A DNA stretch of 64,000 nt, taken from NCBI GenBank assembly GCA_023653785.1, contig JAMKCH010007122.1, positions 62,001 to 126,000 on the forward strand. The letters run 5' to 3'. Source of the DNA: Ophioderma brevispina (Eukaryota > Echinodermata > Ophiuroidea > Amphilepidida > Ophiodermatidae). Shown here one piece after another: positions 13,321 to 24,688 of the stretch (position 1 is its first letter; the number at the start of each line of letters is the position of its first letter). The position numbers and the translations under genes are program-made. Under the pieces are notes generated by a model. The model made no database searches. It saw only the letters and a program-made list of their open reading frames with translations, and had not been told where the DNA came from.

Positions 13321-15250
13321 TAAACCACCTGTGTTTGCGCCGTTTTGCCAGGTTTATTCAAACTGCATTATCAAGCCGCTGTACAAAGTGACCACCCGAG
13401 GTGACGTGTATCGAACAAATTTCGGTGAATCTTACACGTTATATTGAATTATTGTCCATTTTTTTAGCGAAAAAGGGTTGCCACGCAAAATACGTCATAC
13501 CACACGAAATATGTTATGGTTAAACACATCCCAGTTGATGCAAAGTTTTCTCCTCCCAATTTAGCAAAACGATCGCGATCATTAATCCACACACCTGAAG
13601 TCAATTTGGCTGTCTTCCGCGAGTTTAACAGGCTATATGTATCGACATATTAGCCCACTGCCTATAATAGGCTAACATGCAAGCCAAAAATTAACAGTCA
13701 CATAAAGTTAGTCAATGTAATGAGAGCAGCAACGATACTCAAGTGCGTCTGTCCCATTGGCAAACTTGGTCTATTCCGAATTCCCTTATCGTGCTTGTTG
13801 AGAACGTTCGTCTCCTCGTATTTGCTAAAGGTACCAACCCTCATTGGAGCACATTGATTTAAATAAATCCGAACACTCATGTTCTTGTTTAAAGTTAAAA
13901 GTTGAACAATTGAGTTTTGAATTAGAGTATTTCTATTTCTGGTCTAAAAGCCGAAAGAAATTTATTATTAGATGGGACTCAAATACAACATGCTTGGATG
14001 ACATTACTTCGAGCTCGCTCCTTGTATATTTGCTTCCTTGCTCGATTTCTTGTTGTTGGAAATAGATTTTGGTTCAATGATTCATGATCAGGTATACTGG
14101 TTATGATTTCTGGGATATATTTCCAGTCTTTTATGGTTCTGGGTACGTAGCTGTATCTTTAGCTGTCTTTATGTGGGGTGATATACCTAAGTTAGTAGAC
14201 CGCTATTAAGTTTAGACCAATAGTAATAATAAGAGAGTTTTCTAGAAAGGAGACTATTTTTTTTTCGCTGGGACGACATACTGTCGTATCACTCATTTTT
14301 CACAAAATGAGTTAAGTTTCATAGTATGCACATTAAACTCTACATTCTGACAAACTTTCAAGACACAAATCATATTTATTAATTACCAACTACAAAAGTT
14401 AATTTTGACATATTATCTTAAAATGCGAAATCTTGTGTACGACATACCGTTTCATCTAACATACGTCGGTATGGCGAATTTTCTACATGTAACAAATGTG
14501 TACAAAACATTGGCTTTTGTGACATACGACACTATGTCAGTCAACCATATAGCTTATAATAATATACATGCATATTGCTACAGTTCTATATTAGCGTAAA
14601 TGTATGTCAATCATAGTAGATGTCAAAGCGCAATTTTGGTATCATGAGATTCATTGATATCTAATTTACGTACAACAGGTCAATAAAACCATTAACTCGT
14701 GACACGCATATCTTTAGTCGAACCTGGGAAACGTTTAGAAATATCCAAAGGAGTGAAGGTCAAGTATTTCAGCAGATGCCTTTTAGAAGTAGAGCATGCA
14801 TGCATGTATGTTGGTATTGCTTCGAAGATTGAATGTTTTGGTTGTTTCTCTTGTATGATAAGATAATTTTGGATCTATAGGCCTATTATTACTTGAAATG
14901 TCTTCCAAAGATATTACATTGGTAATAAAGAAATCGAGAAAAGGCACCTAAGTAAGAATGGTCTGGTATGATGATGAAAAAATCCCATGCATGTGCGCTT
15001 GGCCGGATTTTTTTCCCAACTCTTACGTGCGCTGGCCATCTTCAGGGAAAGATTAATAAAATATACATCCCTGTCTACCTGAATAACTAAATAGTTAAAA
15101 TTTCAAAAACAAATATAAATCGTATATGTAAATATACCGTTCTGATGCTATCCGCTAGGAAAGCGAAGGAATACTGTATAAGTCAATATTTTCGCGAATT
15201 TGCCAATGGCCGACATTTCGCGAGTTTTTATTTTCGCGATTGTAAAAATT
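13321..15250. other. Non-coding stretch
   Basis: AT-rich, with stops in all frames. The only recognisable part is 14988-15060: 'TGTGCGCTTGGCCGG', followed by 'ACGTGCGCTGGCC' and 'CAGGGAAAGATTAA'. These words recur at 18145-18207 next to a tRNA-like SINE head, so this is probably a decayed or rearranged copy of that SINE. Confidence 0.45.
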
Positions 15251-15252
15251 TG

Positions 15253-15728
15253 TTAAAGGCTGACTCAGATTTCCCGATGAGGGCGTGCTCAATTTTCAGA
15301 CAAATCGCGATTTTTGCATATACATAATGCTTGTCCATATACTAATCACTGTGTGAATTAATAACTAAGCTCAAACCACAGGACAAATCGCGATTTTGTA
15401 TGTACATACTGCTTGTCTATACTAATCACTGTGTGAATTAAGAACTACGACTAAGCTCAACGAGGTCCTTCCTATAAAAATCACAACTTGTTAAAAAAAA
15501 ATTCCGGATCCGGAATTTCGTTATACACGGTATCCTAATGGCAAATGTTTTAGACTGTGCACAAATGTTTACTGCATGAAACGAAAAATCCGATTATCTC
15601 TAACTTTTGAATTAGCATTTAGGTGACTATCTAATTGTTTCTAGATTACTATTTTTTAACTATTTATAAGTACTACAACACAAAAAATATAAGTGGTGGT
15701 TTTCAACATCCTCTGAGTCAGACTTTAA
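15253..15728. mobile_element. TTAA-flanked non-autonomous DNA transposon, family A, copy 1
   Basis: Both ends carry the inverted words TTAAAGGCTGACTCAGA and (reverse complement) TTAAAGTCTGACTCAGAG. The element ends in TTAA on both sides, consistent with a TTAA target duplication. The interior shares long blocks with the copy at 34650-35011, including the 14-bp palindrome ATTCCGGATCCGGAAT and 'ACGAAAAATCCGATT'. This copy carries an extra internal direct duplication of about 120 bp, covering 'AAATCGCGATTTT' to 'CTGTGTGAATTA'. No open frame is present. Confidence 0.75.
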
Positions 15729-16096
15729 AGGTTGTCAACGAGAGGGATTTGTAGGAGCACCCAAAACATTGTGTCATAATGTAAGTTCATAGTATATTAG
15801 TTACTACTCAATATCTTCTTACCTTGTATTTGGGCTACAGAAATTTCTTAAAAGTTAGAAAAAAAGGTGATTTTTGCTTATATTTCAATAAAAAACCTAG
15901 GCGAATTTTGTAGTTGGTCCTATACAAACTTTTTGAAATTTCACAATTTTTGTACCGAAAGAAACATTTCTTCAGCTTAAATTCTTTCAGATGGGATATT
16001 TTCCCTGATGGTAAGCTTTGTATCAGGGCCAAAAAAGAGTACTTCTGGTATTTTTAGACACCTGATAAATGTGAACTCTCTCCGTTGCACCGTTAC
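15725..16096. mobile_element. TTAA-flanked non-autonomous DNA transposon, family B, copy 1
   Basis: It starts at the TTAA that ends family A and reads AAAGGTTGTCAACGAGAG. Its right end reads CTCTCTCCGTTGCACC, the imperfect inverse. It aligns along its length with 57784-58093, sharing 'CCAAAGAAACATTT', 'TTTCAGATGGG' and 'GGACACCTGATA'-like blocks. It encodes no transposase. It resembles a piggyBac-class MITE by target choice only; the terminal sequence does not prove the superfamily. Confidence 0.7.
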
Positions 16097-16289
16097 AGAA
16101 ATGCTCTTTAAACTTACTAATTGACCCACAAAAAACAATTTCATCTCCCTGTATAGTCTTTCATTTAGTTATATCTTTTTAAGTTCTTTAAGTTTATCTT
16201 TTTAATGTTTGCAACCCCCTTTTTCTGCGGCGTCTCTACCGATTGAAACTCTTAATTCCGGTGGATAAACACCATTTGTCCATGTAGAG

Positions 16290-17265
16290 CTCGGCCCCAG
16301 GGCAAACATCATCGTTTACCCCTCACTACAGAAAAGGTTTAACACCTTGGTAGTTAGTAATGGACCCTCTACATCATTCCATGTAGTAGTACCTCATTGT
16401 GGTATCACCTTTCAATGGGCCATTTAATTTTACCCATGTTCAAATTTTTAAAATGCAAAATTAAAAAAAAAATGAAATGTTAAAATGCCATATTGTCCGT
16501 GCTAGTCATAAGATTCCAAAAATGTATAGTTTTGTCACCATCTATGACCATTGGTTTGGGAGTGTAAAAATGGCAAAAATGGTAAAAAAAGGTCAATTTC
16601 TATTTGTACAGGGTCAAAATCGGAAGTGCTCCAATTTTGGGTAAAAATGAAAGAAGTTTTCACCCTAACTTAATGTGTCCAAATAAGGAAAAGTTTATAC
16701 CATCTGCATGCTATTACCAACCATGTTATGCGACAAATAGGTCATAGGCAACATAACCCAATTGTCGTTGACCTTCTTTGACCACTTATAAATCTCCGTA
16801 AGTAAACAGTTAACAAAATCAAACTATACTTTTTATGAGTCCTCATTTACACCCCAGGGAAATAATTTGCAGTATTTTAAAAAATATAATCAATTTTTTT
16901 TTACATGTTTACCCCTGTAACCACTGAAGCTTGCCCGTTTTAACCATTTTGTGTCATTTTTTACCCTATAACTCCAAACCCATGAGTCGAGGTGGAACAA
17001 ACTTATACTTTTTTTTTGGGAATCCTTATGATTAGATGGACAATATGGCATACATTTCAACATGATTGGGTCATTTTAAAAAATTTGACATCCCTGTTGT
17101 AAACTTAAATTGGCCCCTATTTAAAAAGTGATCCACAAATTTTGAGAGTACGACCTACCTCCGCATTGGTAGAGGGTCCCTACTAACTACCAAATGTGTT
17201 TAAATCCTTTCTGCTGTAAGTGGGAGGTAAACGAACCCCCCTTAAATAAAGGCCCCTATGATATT
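16290..17265. mobile_element. Foldback-type element, family C, copy 1
   Basis: The left side (GTTTACCCCTCACTACAGAAAAGG) and the right side (CCTTTCTGCTGTAAGTGGGAGGTAAACG) are inverted copies. The inverted similarity continues inward through 'GGTAGTTAGTA..GGACCCTCTAC', 'TTTAAAATGCAAAATT' and 'CCAAACC..ATGA' blocks, so most of the element can fold on itself. A half copy is present at 33985-34300. The extreme left end is less well preserved than the right. No open frame is present. Confidence 0.7.
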
Positions 17266-17281
17266 CTTGCTCCTGCTACCA

Positions 17282-17400
17282 GATGACCCCTTTTTCCCCC
17301 CCTCTCTTCTTCTTTCTCTCCCTTCCTCTCCCCTCCTTTGCCCAGTTGTCCTCTGTCCCTCTTTTTTTTTTTTGTGTTTCGCTTTCCTTTTCCCCTGTTA
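17282..17400. repeat. C/T-rich low-complexity tract
   Basis: Pyrimidine-rich plus strand (runs of T, CCTC and TTCT). The 65-aa plus-strand open frame is a compositional by-product. From here to 18060 there is AT-rich sequence with no feature I can support. Confidence 0.7.
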
Positions 17401-18083
17401 GTTTCAGTCGCGGTGATTCAATCGCAGTGCGGACTAGCCGACTTTTCCGGACCTCTATGCCAATTTCCGCTATAAGATAGCGTGTTGTCCAGATTCAGTT
17501 AATTACAGATTTCCAGTTGTTTACATGAAATTATAAGTCGTCCAAATGATCAAACAATCTCACAAGTACATTACCAATGGGCATGGGTCACAGGCGAAAT
17601 GCATATGGGAATGCCCCATTACATTTCATAGATGTTCGGAAACCGATTGAGTCATATCGGGCGCATATTTTTTTTTGGTACCCCCCCCGGCGAGACTTTA
17701 TGGTCTTGGATGGTTTTTCTTGTTTAATAAAAAAAAAAAATTTTTTTCATCAAAGTTTTCAAAAAATACTCTAAGTTTCGTTTACTGGAAAAATGACAAA
17801 AAGTGGTTATAGTGGTAGGTGATATATACATATGCAACATTAACCAATATAGATTGGTAATTTTCCAAGCTGTTTTAAAAATGTCCTACCCCTGAATCGG
17901 GCATGTGTTTATCAGTACCTCTCTGTGTTTACATTTTCTTCTCACATTTTCTTGGAGTACATTTTTTCGTTCGCGAGTTTTTATTTTCGCGGTTGAGATC
18001 TTATTCCGCGTAAATTTTCTACTTATACATAGCTTTTCAGACCTAGCACTCATAGATAATATCTATCGCTACTCTATGAACCC

Positions 18084-18210
18084 TGGCTTGTTAACTCATT
18101 TGGCAAGAGCACCGTGCAAATAATACGAAGGTCGCCGGTTCGAATCCGGCAAAGCGCACATTTTTTTTAACCGTTACGTGCGCTGGCACCTCCAGGGAAA
18201 GATTAAAGTG
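18084..18210 (+). mobile_element. tRNA-derived SINE
   Basis: A tRNA-like head is visible. The A-box-like word TTAACTCATTTGGCAAGAG is followed 33 bases later by a perfect B box, GGTTCGAATCC, within a paired T-arm (GCCGG..CCGGC). The acceptor 3' strand (AAAGCGC) has no matching 5' strand and the anticodon arm does not pair, so this is not a functional tRNA. A T8 run and a shared tail (ACGTGCGCTGGC, CAGGGAAAGATTAA) follow. Part of this tail also occurs at 14988-15060. Confidence 0.65.
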
Positions 18211-18784
18211 ATTTATTGGTATGAACCAATCGGCACATATCTGAAATATCCCTAAATCTGACTAACCAGATGGTTGTCATGGTCATTGGAAGTAGTTCCT
18301 TGGAAGAAACACCATTTTCATGCGTAACTTTCGAAGCAGTAGAAGACGATTTACCGAAGCTGCCATATTTATTATTTACGCTATCAGTGCCACAAGCCAA
18401 TGGTTTTAGTCTTCACACCACTTGAAAGATGATCGGTGGTTAGTCAAGTTTTCTGACCCTGTATGAAAGACTATCGCGTTTTACTTTTAACATTAAAACA
18501 CACAGCTTTAATTACGTTTTCCTTTAAATAATAAATTATCAAAAATGGCATCCATTTGTGCCTAATTTTTATAAAATGAGCCTGGGATTCTTGAGAAATA
18601 TAGTTTTTAAAATAAAATGGAGAAACTCTTCATCATACAAAGAAGCACAACTCCGTACAGAGTATGTAGATTGCTGAAGAACCATCGTCATTATCTCTAT
18701 TACTACAAAAACCAACTTTGGTTTGTGGGTTTTCGGCTATGCGTTTCGGCGCCGTCTTTTAACGTACTGATATGAATTTGGTAT

Positions 18785-20050
18785 GTGGTATGCTCCGACG
18801 TACGAGTTTTTGGTCACGTTTTCGAGGGTCATGTTGGGGTCAAAGGTCATCCAGGGGTCAATTATTGGATCAACTTGGGCCGTGCTTGGACGTATGGATA
18901 TGAGTTTTGGTGTGTTGAGAGTTTCGCCGTACGAGTTTATTGGTCATGTTTTCGAGGGTTCCCATTGGGGGTCAAAGGTATCCAAGGTCATATGGGTAAC
19001 TTGGCTGTGCTTTGACGTATGGATCGGGAGTTTTGGTGTGGTGGTAGAGTTTCGCCGTACGAGTTTGTGGTCCCGCTTTCGAGGGTCATTTGGGGTCAAA
19101 GGTCATCCAGGTCATTATTTTTGGGGGTAACTTGCCGGCTTTGACGTCTGGATTGAGTTTTTGGTGTGTGGTAGAGTTAGCTGTACAAGTTTCGTGGGTC
19201 ACGTTTTCGAGGGGTCATTTGGGGGTCAAAGGTGTCATCCAGGGTCATTATCGGGTAACTTGGTCGTGCTTTTACGTATGGATTGAGTTTTGTGGCGTGG
19301 TGGTGGAGTTTCGCGTACGATTTTATGGTCACGTTTCGAGGGTCATTTGGGGGTCAAAAGGTCATCCAGGGTCATTATTGGGTAAACTTTGGCGTGCTTT
19401 GACATATGGAATATGAGTTTCGGTGTGGTGGTGGAGTTCGCCGTACAAGTGTAGTGTCTGTTTTCGAGGGTCATATGGGTCAAAGGTCATCCAGGGGTCC
19501 ATTATTGGGTAACTTGGCCGTTCTTTGACGTATGGAGATGAATTTTGGTAAGGGGGGGTTGGTGAGTTTTCGTCGCCGTACGAGTTTAGTGGGACATCGG
19601 TTTCGAGGTGTCATTTGGGGGGTCCAAGTTCATCCGGGGTTCATTATTGGGTAACTTGAGCATGCTTTGACGTATGGATCTGATTTTTGTGTGTGGTAGT
19701 TTTCGCCGTACGAGTTTATTGGTCACGTTTTCGATGGGTCATTTTGGGGGTCAGAGGTCATCCAAGGTCATTAATTTGGGGTAACTGGCTGTGCTTTGAC
19801 GTATGGGATAATGAGTTTTGGTATGGTGGGTAGAGTTTCACTGTACGAGTTTAGTGGTCACTTTTTCCGAGGGTCATTTGGGGGCAAAGGGTCACCATGG
19901 GTCTTATTGGGTAACTTGGCCATTCTTTGACGTATGGATATGAAGTTTTGGTGTGTGGTAGAGTTTGGTCGTACGAGGTTCGTTGTCAGTTTCGATGGCT
20001 CATTTGGGGGTCAAAGGTTATCCAGGTGTCATTCTTCGGTAACTTGGCCA
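18785..20050 (+). repeat. Minisatellite, about 129-bp unit, ten copies
   Basis: Each unit reads roughly: GTACGAGTTT, GGTCACGTTTTCGAGGGTCA, TTGGGGGTCAAAGGTCATCC, GGTCATTATTGGGTAACTTGG, TGCTTTGACGTATGGAT, GAGTTTTGGTGTGG, AGAGTTTCGCC. The GTACGAG word recurs at about 18800, 18929, 19057, 19186, 19315, 19445, 19578, 19709, 19835 and 19972. Open frames up to 115 codons run through two or three units but break at indels, and the translations carry no known domain. Confidence 0.9.
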
Positions 20051-20688
20051 TGCTTAATGAACTGACTTAAATGGTCCGGACTACTAATTAGGTCGAATAC
20101 AGTCCCTTCTGAAAAACATTCCAGTATACTGATCTAGAGGGTATACTCAGCTAGCGTGGGCCCGCGCGCAGCGCGGGCTCCCAGGGGGGCTGTGGTGGTG
20201 GTTGGTATTGTGTTGCGGGGGGTCTCCGTTAGTTATACCAAAAATTGTTCACCATTGAATGTTAGATAAGCGACATAACCGACTACAGAATCAAGCCAAT
20301 TCAGAGCTCATTGTATTGTCTCTTAATGGGATGGCATGTCTTTAAACGTGCCACCCGGGATGCAACTTTCTGTTAAACAGGTATTTCTGGAATGCTATTG
20401 TTTTCGGTAACCATATGTCCGCCCGTTCTCCATTCATCTCATATACATTACTGTAACGTAATAGCCATCCATTGTAATGAGAATCAGTGTTTACAGAGCT
20501 TCAGTGCACTGGCGTTAACATAAATATTGACGCGACCGCCTTTTCAAGTGTCCTCACGTTTTTCATGGATTGTTAGTTGTTTAGGCCAAGTAAAACCTTT
20601 GTTAATCAACAAAATGATATCTAAAACCCCCCTATTACTTTTTCTCAAATCACTGAGGTTTTAAAAAAAAATTCTAAACGCTTCGCTC
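20051..20688. other. Non-coding stretch with one GC-rich hairpin
   Basis: At 20160-20178 the sequence GCCCGCGCGCAGCGCGGGC can form a short GC-only hairpin, beside 'TCCCAGGGGGG'. Such patches are common at ends of invertebrate DNA transposons, but no matching terminal inverted repeat was found. Nothing else is recognised. Confidence 0.4.
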
Positions 20689-21069
20689 CTATCCTTGGGG
20701 TGTCTCAACGAAGTTCACAGGATGGGCTTGTGACCAAACTGCGAAGTCACGTAAATATATTTTCGCTGACTTCTGGTTCGTCGGTATTGCATGGGGCGTT
20801 GTAAATATACCACAGGGAATAAACATGGTAAGCTTCCATGATTGCTGTACGAGTTGTGTAACATTTGTCGGAATACATCCTGGATTTTTTTCGCCAAGGA
20901 ATACTCCAATGGCCATGAAAAACATCTGGTACGTTTTATTTAGGGATATTTCGTTATATATGTGGCGATCAAGTTGAAAAAAGACACACCAGAGAAATTC
21001 TACATCAGAATATCGCATCAAGAGGGTGACTTCTCTGAAGTAACGCTGAACAAAGGAAAGTGAGCTCAA
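20689..21069 (-). other. Unidentified 126-codon open frame
   Basis: An uninterrupted minus-strand frame with mixed, non-repetitive composition, one of the longer ones outside low-complexity sequence. I recognise no domain, no clear signal peptide and no catalytic motif. It ends 50 bases from the window's AT-rich spacer, and its upstream side abuts a 131-base poly(A) run (as read on plus). It may be a decayed transposon fragment or a chance frame. I do not assign a function. Confidence 0.2.
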
Positions 21070-21171
21070 CAGCTGAATGAAGTTAAACCTGGTCCTGCAT
21101 ACAACAGCTCATCTGGCCGTTCAAAACTTGCTAAGGCTAAATATGACGATCTCATGATTCTTGTGCGGGGT

Positions 21172-21308
<137 letters not shown>

Positions 21309-21439
21309 TTTTATCATAAAGAATGGGTAATTGAGCATCTTGCCTGAAAAAATATTCATTTTGGTTGAGTGGTTTCAAGATATGGTCCAACGAACAATGA
21401 GTCAGCAAAACAGACATGGGTATTCCATGATGGAATGAT

Positions 21440-21585
21440 AAGTACACATCAATTGTTTTGGTAACCGGGCTTTTCAAATCTGAAATCATAGCATGCAGTT
21501 GTGCTAAATACCAGTTTTCTATCTTGTGTCAGGGCGGGCTTTTCAAATCTAAAATCATACTGAAGCGTGCAGTTGTGCTTAAAGC
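21440..21585 (+). repeat. Local direct duplication, about 75 bp
   Basis: The segment GGGCTTTTCAAATCT..AAATCAT..GCATGCAGTTGTGCT occurs at about 21466-21510 and again at 21536-21580, slightly diverged. It is non-coding. Confidence 0.7.
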
Positions 21586-21782
21586 CAAATCTCTTTCTTG
21601 AACGAGAACTTTAAACATTCTCATAGTAATGGCACCTTAACTTACGCCACAACAACGTGCCTTCGCGGTTAAGAGTTACTACCAAACTGGCAGCTATGTA
21701 GCTGTGCAACGGCAATGGCCAAACAGGTTCTCTGGAGTGGGAGTACCAACCAAGCCTGCTATCTGTAACATGAGAAAACCGT

Positions 21783-21995
21783 TTGAAGCAGAGGGAACTT
21801 TGGAAAGGACGAAGCGGACGGCCTAGGAGTGTCAGAACACCTGCGAACATCCAAGCTGTAAGACAGGAGCTTCGCAACAACCCACGCGCAAGCATAAGGA
21901 GAAACTGCGTCGCAAATATCTCCAGATCGTCATTCAGTGCATCGTTAGTGATGACATCAATTGGCATCCAAACAAAATTGTGAGACGCCATAATT
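21783..21995 (+). pseudogene. Transposase N-terminal fragment, Tc1/mariner-like helix-turn-helix
   Basis: The plus-strand frame contains GRSGRPRSVRTP at about residues 9-20, then a predicted helix-turn-helix with NIQAVRQELRNNPRASIRRN. This spacing (Gly-Arg-Pro-Arg linker, then a second helix-turn-helix with Ser-Ile-Arg-Arg) is what I know from a group of mariner-type transposases that bind DNA through a paired-like domain. The frame then shifts and no DDE/D catalytic region follows. It overlaps the end of an antisense LINE relic at 21934, so one element interrupted or abuts the other. It is a dead fragment. Confidence 0.55.
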
Positions 21996-22615
21996 TGGAT
22001 GCAGGTGATTCTCGACGTACGCTGGCGTTTTGCAATTGACTAATCAACAGACCGCAGTCTCTGTCTGCCGAGCTGGTGTGATTCTTTGACAGTGTTATGC
22101 AGCAGGTGCTTGTTGTCCAACAGAGCCTTATTCCCCAGTTATGTGTGCGATGTTCTCTCAAAAACACTGCAGGTGCAATGTCTGAATGCACTGGTAGAAA
22201 TTCAAATGGAGTGGGACGAAGGCAGCCAGTAATGGTTCTCATGATCTCGTTGAGTACTGTGTCCAGCTTCTTTGTGTGAGAGCTATTGCACCATGCTGGG
22301 GCGGCATATTCAGCAGCACTGTAGACCAGAGCCAGGGCGGTGGTGCGTAGAGTGGATGGGCTAGAACTCATGAATATCCAGCAAGGTGGCACAGGAGGTT
22401 ATTCCTCGAAGATACCTTTGCACATACTGACTCGAGATGCTGCCGATAAAGCTGCCGATGAAGCTTCACTCCCAGATTTGTTGTATTGTATGGCAGAGGC
22501 GCTCCATTGAGGTTGATTTGAAGCTGGCGATGAGCCTCTTTGCTGTTAAGATGGAAGGCCGTGGCGGTGGTCTTGGCTTCACTCAGCTGAGTCTCCAGGT
22601 CTTGAGATTATTATA
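21934..22615 (-). pseudogene. Non-LTR retrotransposon reverse transcriptase, C-terminal part
   Basis: Minus-strand translation shows AKTTATAFHLN and 'NNLLCHLAG' in the upstream frames, then ALALVYSAAEYAAPAWCNSS, HTKKLDTVLNEIMRTITGCL and RPTPFEFLPV at residues 15-70 of the 152-aa frame. This succession of motifs is characteristic of the region just after the reverse transcriptase core in Jockey/R1/RTE-like LINEs. At least one frameshift, near 22390, and loss of the end domain show it is inactive. No endonuclease or YxDD core is present here, so this is a 5'-truncated copy, the usual LINE fate. Confidence 0.75.
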
Positions 22616-22664
22616 GTTGAAAATTCTAAAGTCACCCGGAAAGCATTATTATAGTTTCTATTTT

Positions 22665-22815
22665 GGGTAAACATTTCATGCAGAAGTCCCAAGGATGCAA
22701 ATGAGGTATTACAATCGATTCCGTCATGCGCTGTATGAATTGTGCAGTAGCACTTGACGGAATAAATGGCAATACCTCATTTGCATCCTTGGGACTTCTA
22801 TATAAAACGTCTACC
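22665..22815. mobile_element. Palindromic MITE, family D, copy 1
   Basis: The arms 22665-22710 and 22771-22815 are inverted copies (CCCAAGGATGCAAATGAGGTATT and its complement; outer part GGGTAAACATTTCATG against CATATAAAACGTCTACC). The loop carries a second, smaller inverted pair, ATTCCGTCA / TGACGGAAT. It is related to 27409-27515. Non-coding. Confidence 0.75.
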
Positions 22816-23077
22816 TGATTTTGAACAACTGTGCATGCGCTATATAAGCACATTACCCAGAAGGTCTGACTGTGATTAATCTGAAGTTAAGCAATAAGTT
22901 ACAGATTTTGGTTCTACACAAAGTTGTTAGGTCAAAGCTTACCCAGCAAATTTTCTTACATTAACCCTAGCACAGCTAAAGCTCACCAAACTCACTGTGT
23001 TAATTGAGAAAAATGCACCAAGTCCAGAAAGTAGCGATGACGTCATCAAACCAAGACTCATATGGGTACGAAATCGC

Positions 23078-23205
23078 TGGCCGGGCCAGCGACACCGCCG
23101 TAGCGTGCTATCCCGGGTCATGGGGCCCTGGGTTCGAATCTCACCCGAATTTGCGACTTTTCTTGTTCCCCTCCTCCCTCACTCCTTCAGTTCCTCCCGG
23201 TGAAT
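23078..23205 (+). mobile_element. tRNA-derived SINE head
   Basis: There is a perfect B box, GGTTCGAATCT (23131-23141), in a T-arm flanked by CCCTG/CCGGG-type bases. A degenerate A-box region, GGCCGGGCCAGCGACACCG, lies about 45 bases upstream. The cloverleaf is not fully paired (the acceptor and anticodon arms fail), so it is not a functional tRNA. A C/T-rich tail (CCCCTCCTCCCTC) follows. Confidence 0.55.
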
Positions 23206-23439
23206 GAAAATGGTCTAAAATTGATCCCTTTACCAAACCGATTCATATTAAGAATAGTTTGCTCTATCTAGGATCTCTCGTTACCATGGTGTGTAAATCC
23301 ATGTCCATTGAACTCTATTGAGTCAGGCCAAATTAGGGCGTTACCATGATAAGAAGTAATCATAGATATTGGAAACTATTCTTAACACCTTTACGGCCCA
23401 GTTCAGTCAGCCTGAGTGTCTAGATAGGCTTACTGTATT

Positions 23440-23735
23440 TGCGAAACGAAACGAAACAGAACTCCCATTGGATTACACGCTTTATTCCGTCATGCATGCA
23501 TAACGTGTCTGCTTTTGCATCTTGGTTGACAGGTAATACGGCTTATTATATTCGACGAAACGAAACGGGCTCAGTGCACCCATTGGATTACACGCTTTAT
23601 TCCGTCAGAGTATAAAATGTATGATCACGGAATAAAGCGTGAAATCCAATGGGTGCACTGAAAAGCGTGAAATCTAATGGGTGCACTGAGCCCGTTTCGT
23701 TTTGTTTTGTCGAATATAATAAGCCGTTAATACCA
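23440..23735. mobile_element. Nested palindromic element (foldback MITE)
   Basis: The left arm 23532-23605 (GGTAATACGGCTTATTATAT.., GAAACGAAACGGGC, GTGCACCCATTGGATTACAC, GCTTTATTCCGT) is the inverse of 23627-23734. The right arm holds an extra partial duplication of the 'AATGGGTGCACTGA' segment. A third partial copy in left orientation lies at 23448-23490. No open frame is present. Confidence 0.8.
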
Positions 23736-24688
23736 TAATCCCATGGTTGAATGTTGCATAACACTACACTTTTATAAAATGCAGCTATACTGATTCATCT
23801 GATATGTGACCCCGTACCATTCTTGCGGAGGTGAAAAATTCAATGAGGCGGAGGGACTTCTATTAATCATGTTGTCACTTATTGTGAGCAATGTTAAGGC
23901 CTGAAATACACTATAGTGCGTTTCCATGCATGAATGAAATTGTATTTAGTGGCAGGTGATTGAGTTAAATGACCGCAGTGTCCTCCAAGATAATCCGGTG
24001 TGGCACGTGTATTGGAATTCTCCATTTTCCCGGTAGAGCTAGGTTGATCCCTCTCCGACTTAATTGAATGGGTCCAAAACTCCAGGGGGACGAACGTAAT
24101 CACGCGAATCGAGTATACAAGGATTTGCAGAGACAACACATCCTGGGCAGTCACCAATCAATAAATTTATTAGTTGCAGTGGCTTTTCAAAGAATTTATA
24201 CATTTATCTTATGCAACACACAACCTTTGATTATGTGGTATTACCTGCCATCCCCGATCCCAAAGCCCAAAGCAGACATCAGAAATATACTTTGCTTCCC
24301 CTCTCTGGGTCAGATGTGACCCATTTGGCCATAGAGGTGGTTAATATGAATCGGATAGAAGCATTAATTTGATACCATTTTCATCGAAATCCATGCAGTT
24401 TTTGCATTTTAACCCCTGTACGCCGATATAATGACCTTTGACATTTTTTGTTAATAATAATCCATCCCAGATTGGGCACACTATACCTTTTTGAATCCTT
24501 ATGATTCAAAGGATACTTGGTGAAGGGTTAATGCAACTATCATCGATTTGAACATTTGACCCCTGTACAAACTTCAATGGCGCCCTCAGGTGGAAATATG
24601 ACCCGACAAATTTCACAACAAGTTGGAAGTGATTCTTTGTGATGTTCTTGAACTATAAGACTGAAAAAAATCAACTTTTTTGGGCCCA
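23736..24688. other. Non-coding stretch
   Basis: Unique-looking sequence. The part 24345-24620 (TTGACCCCTGTAC, GATTCAAAGGATACTTGG, ATTTGAACATTTGACCCC) resembles phrases at 26860-26950 and in family C interiors. It is therefore probably a decayed dispersed repeat. No exon was found. Confidence 0.4.

Noticed and set aside
12986..13447. 153-codon plus frame at a C-rich tract
   Set aside because: Pro-rich because of nucleotide composition; begins within the GATAA repeat array and has no conserved motif.
18084..18160. Possible functional tRNA gene
   Set aside because: The T-arm and B box are good, but the acceptor and anticodon stems do not pair. Called a SINE head. The same reasoning applies to 23078, 32625 and 56340.
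18783..19416. 108-115 codon plus frames
   Set aside because: They run through minisatellite units and shift at unit indels; similar peptides recur in different frames.
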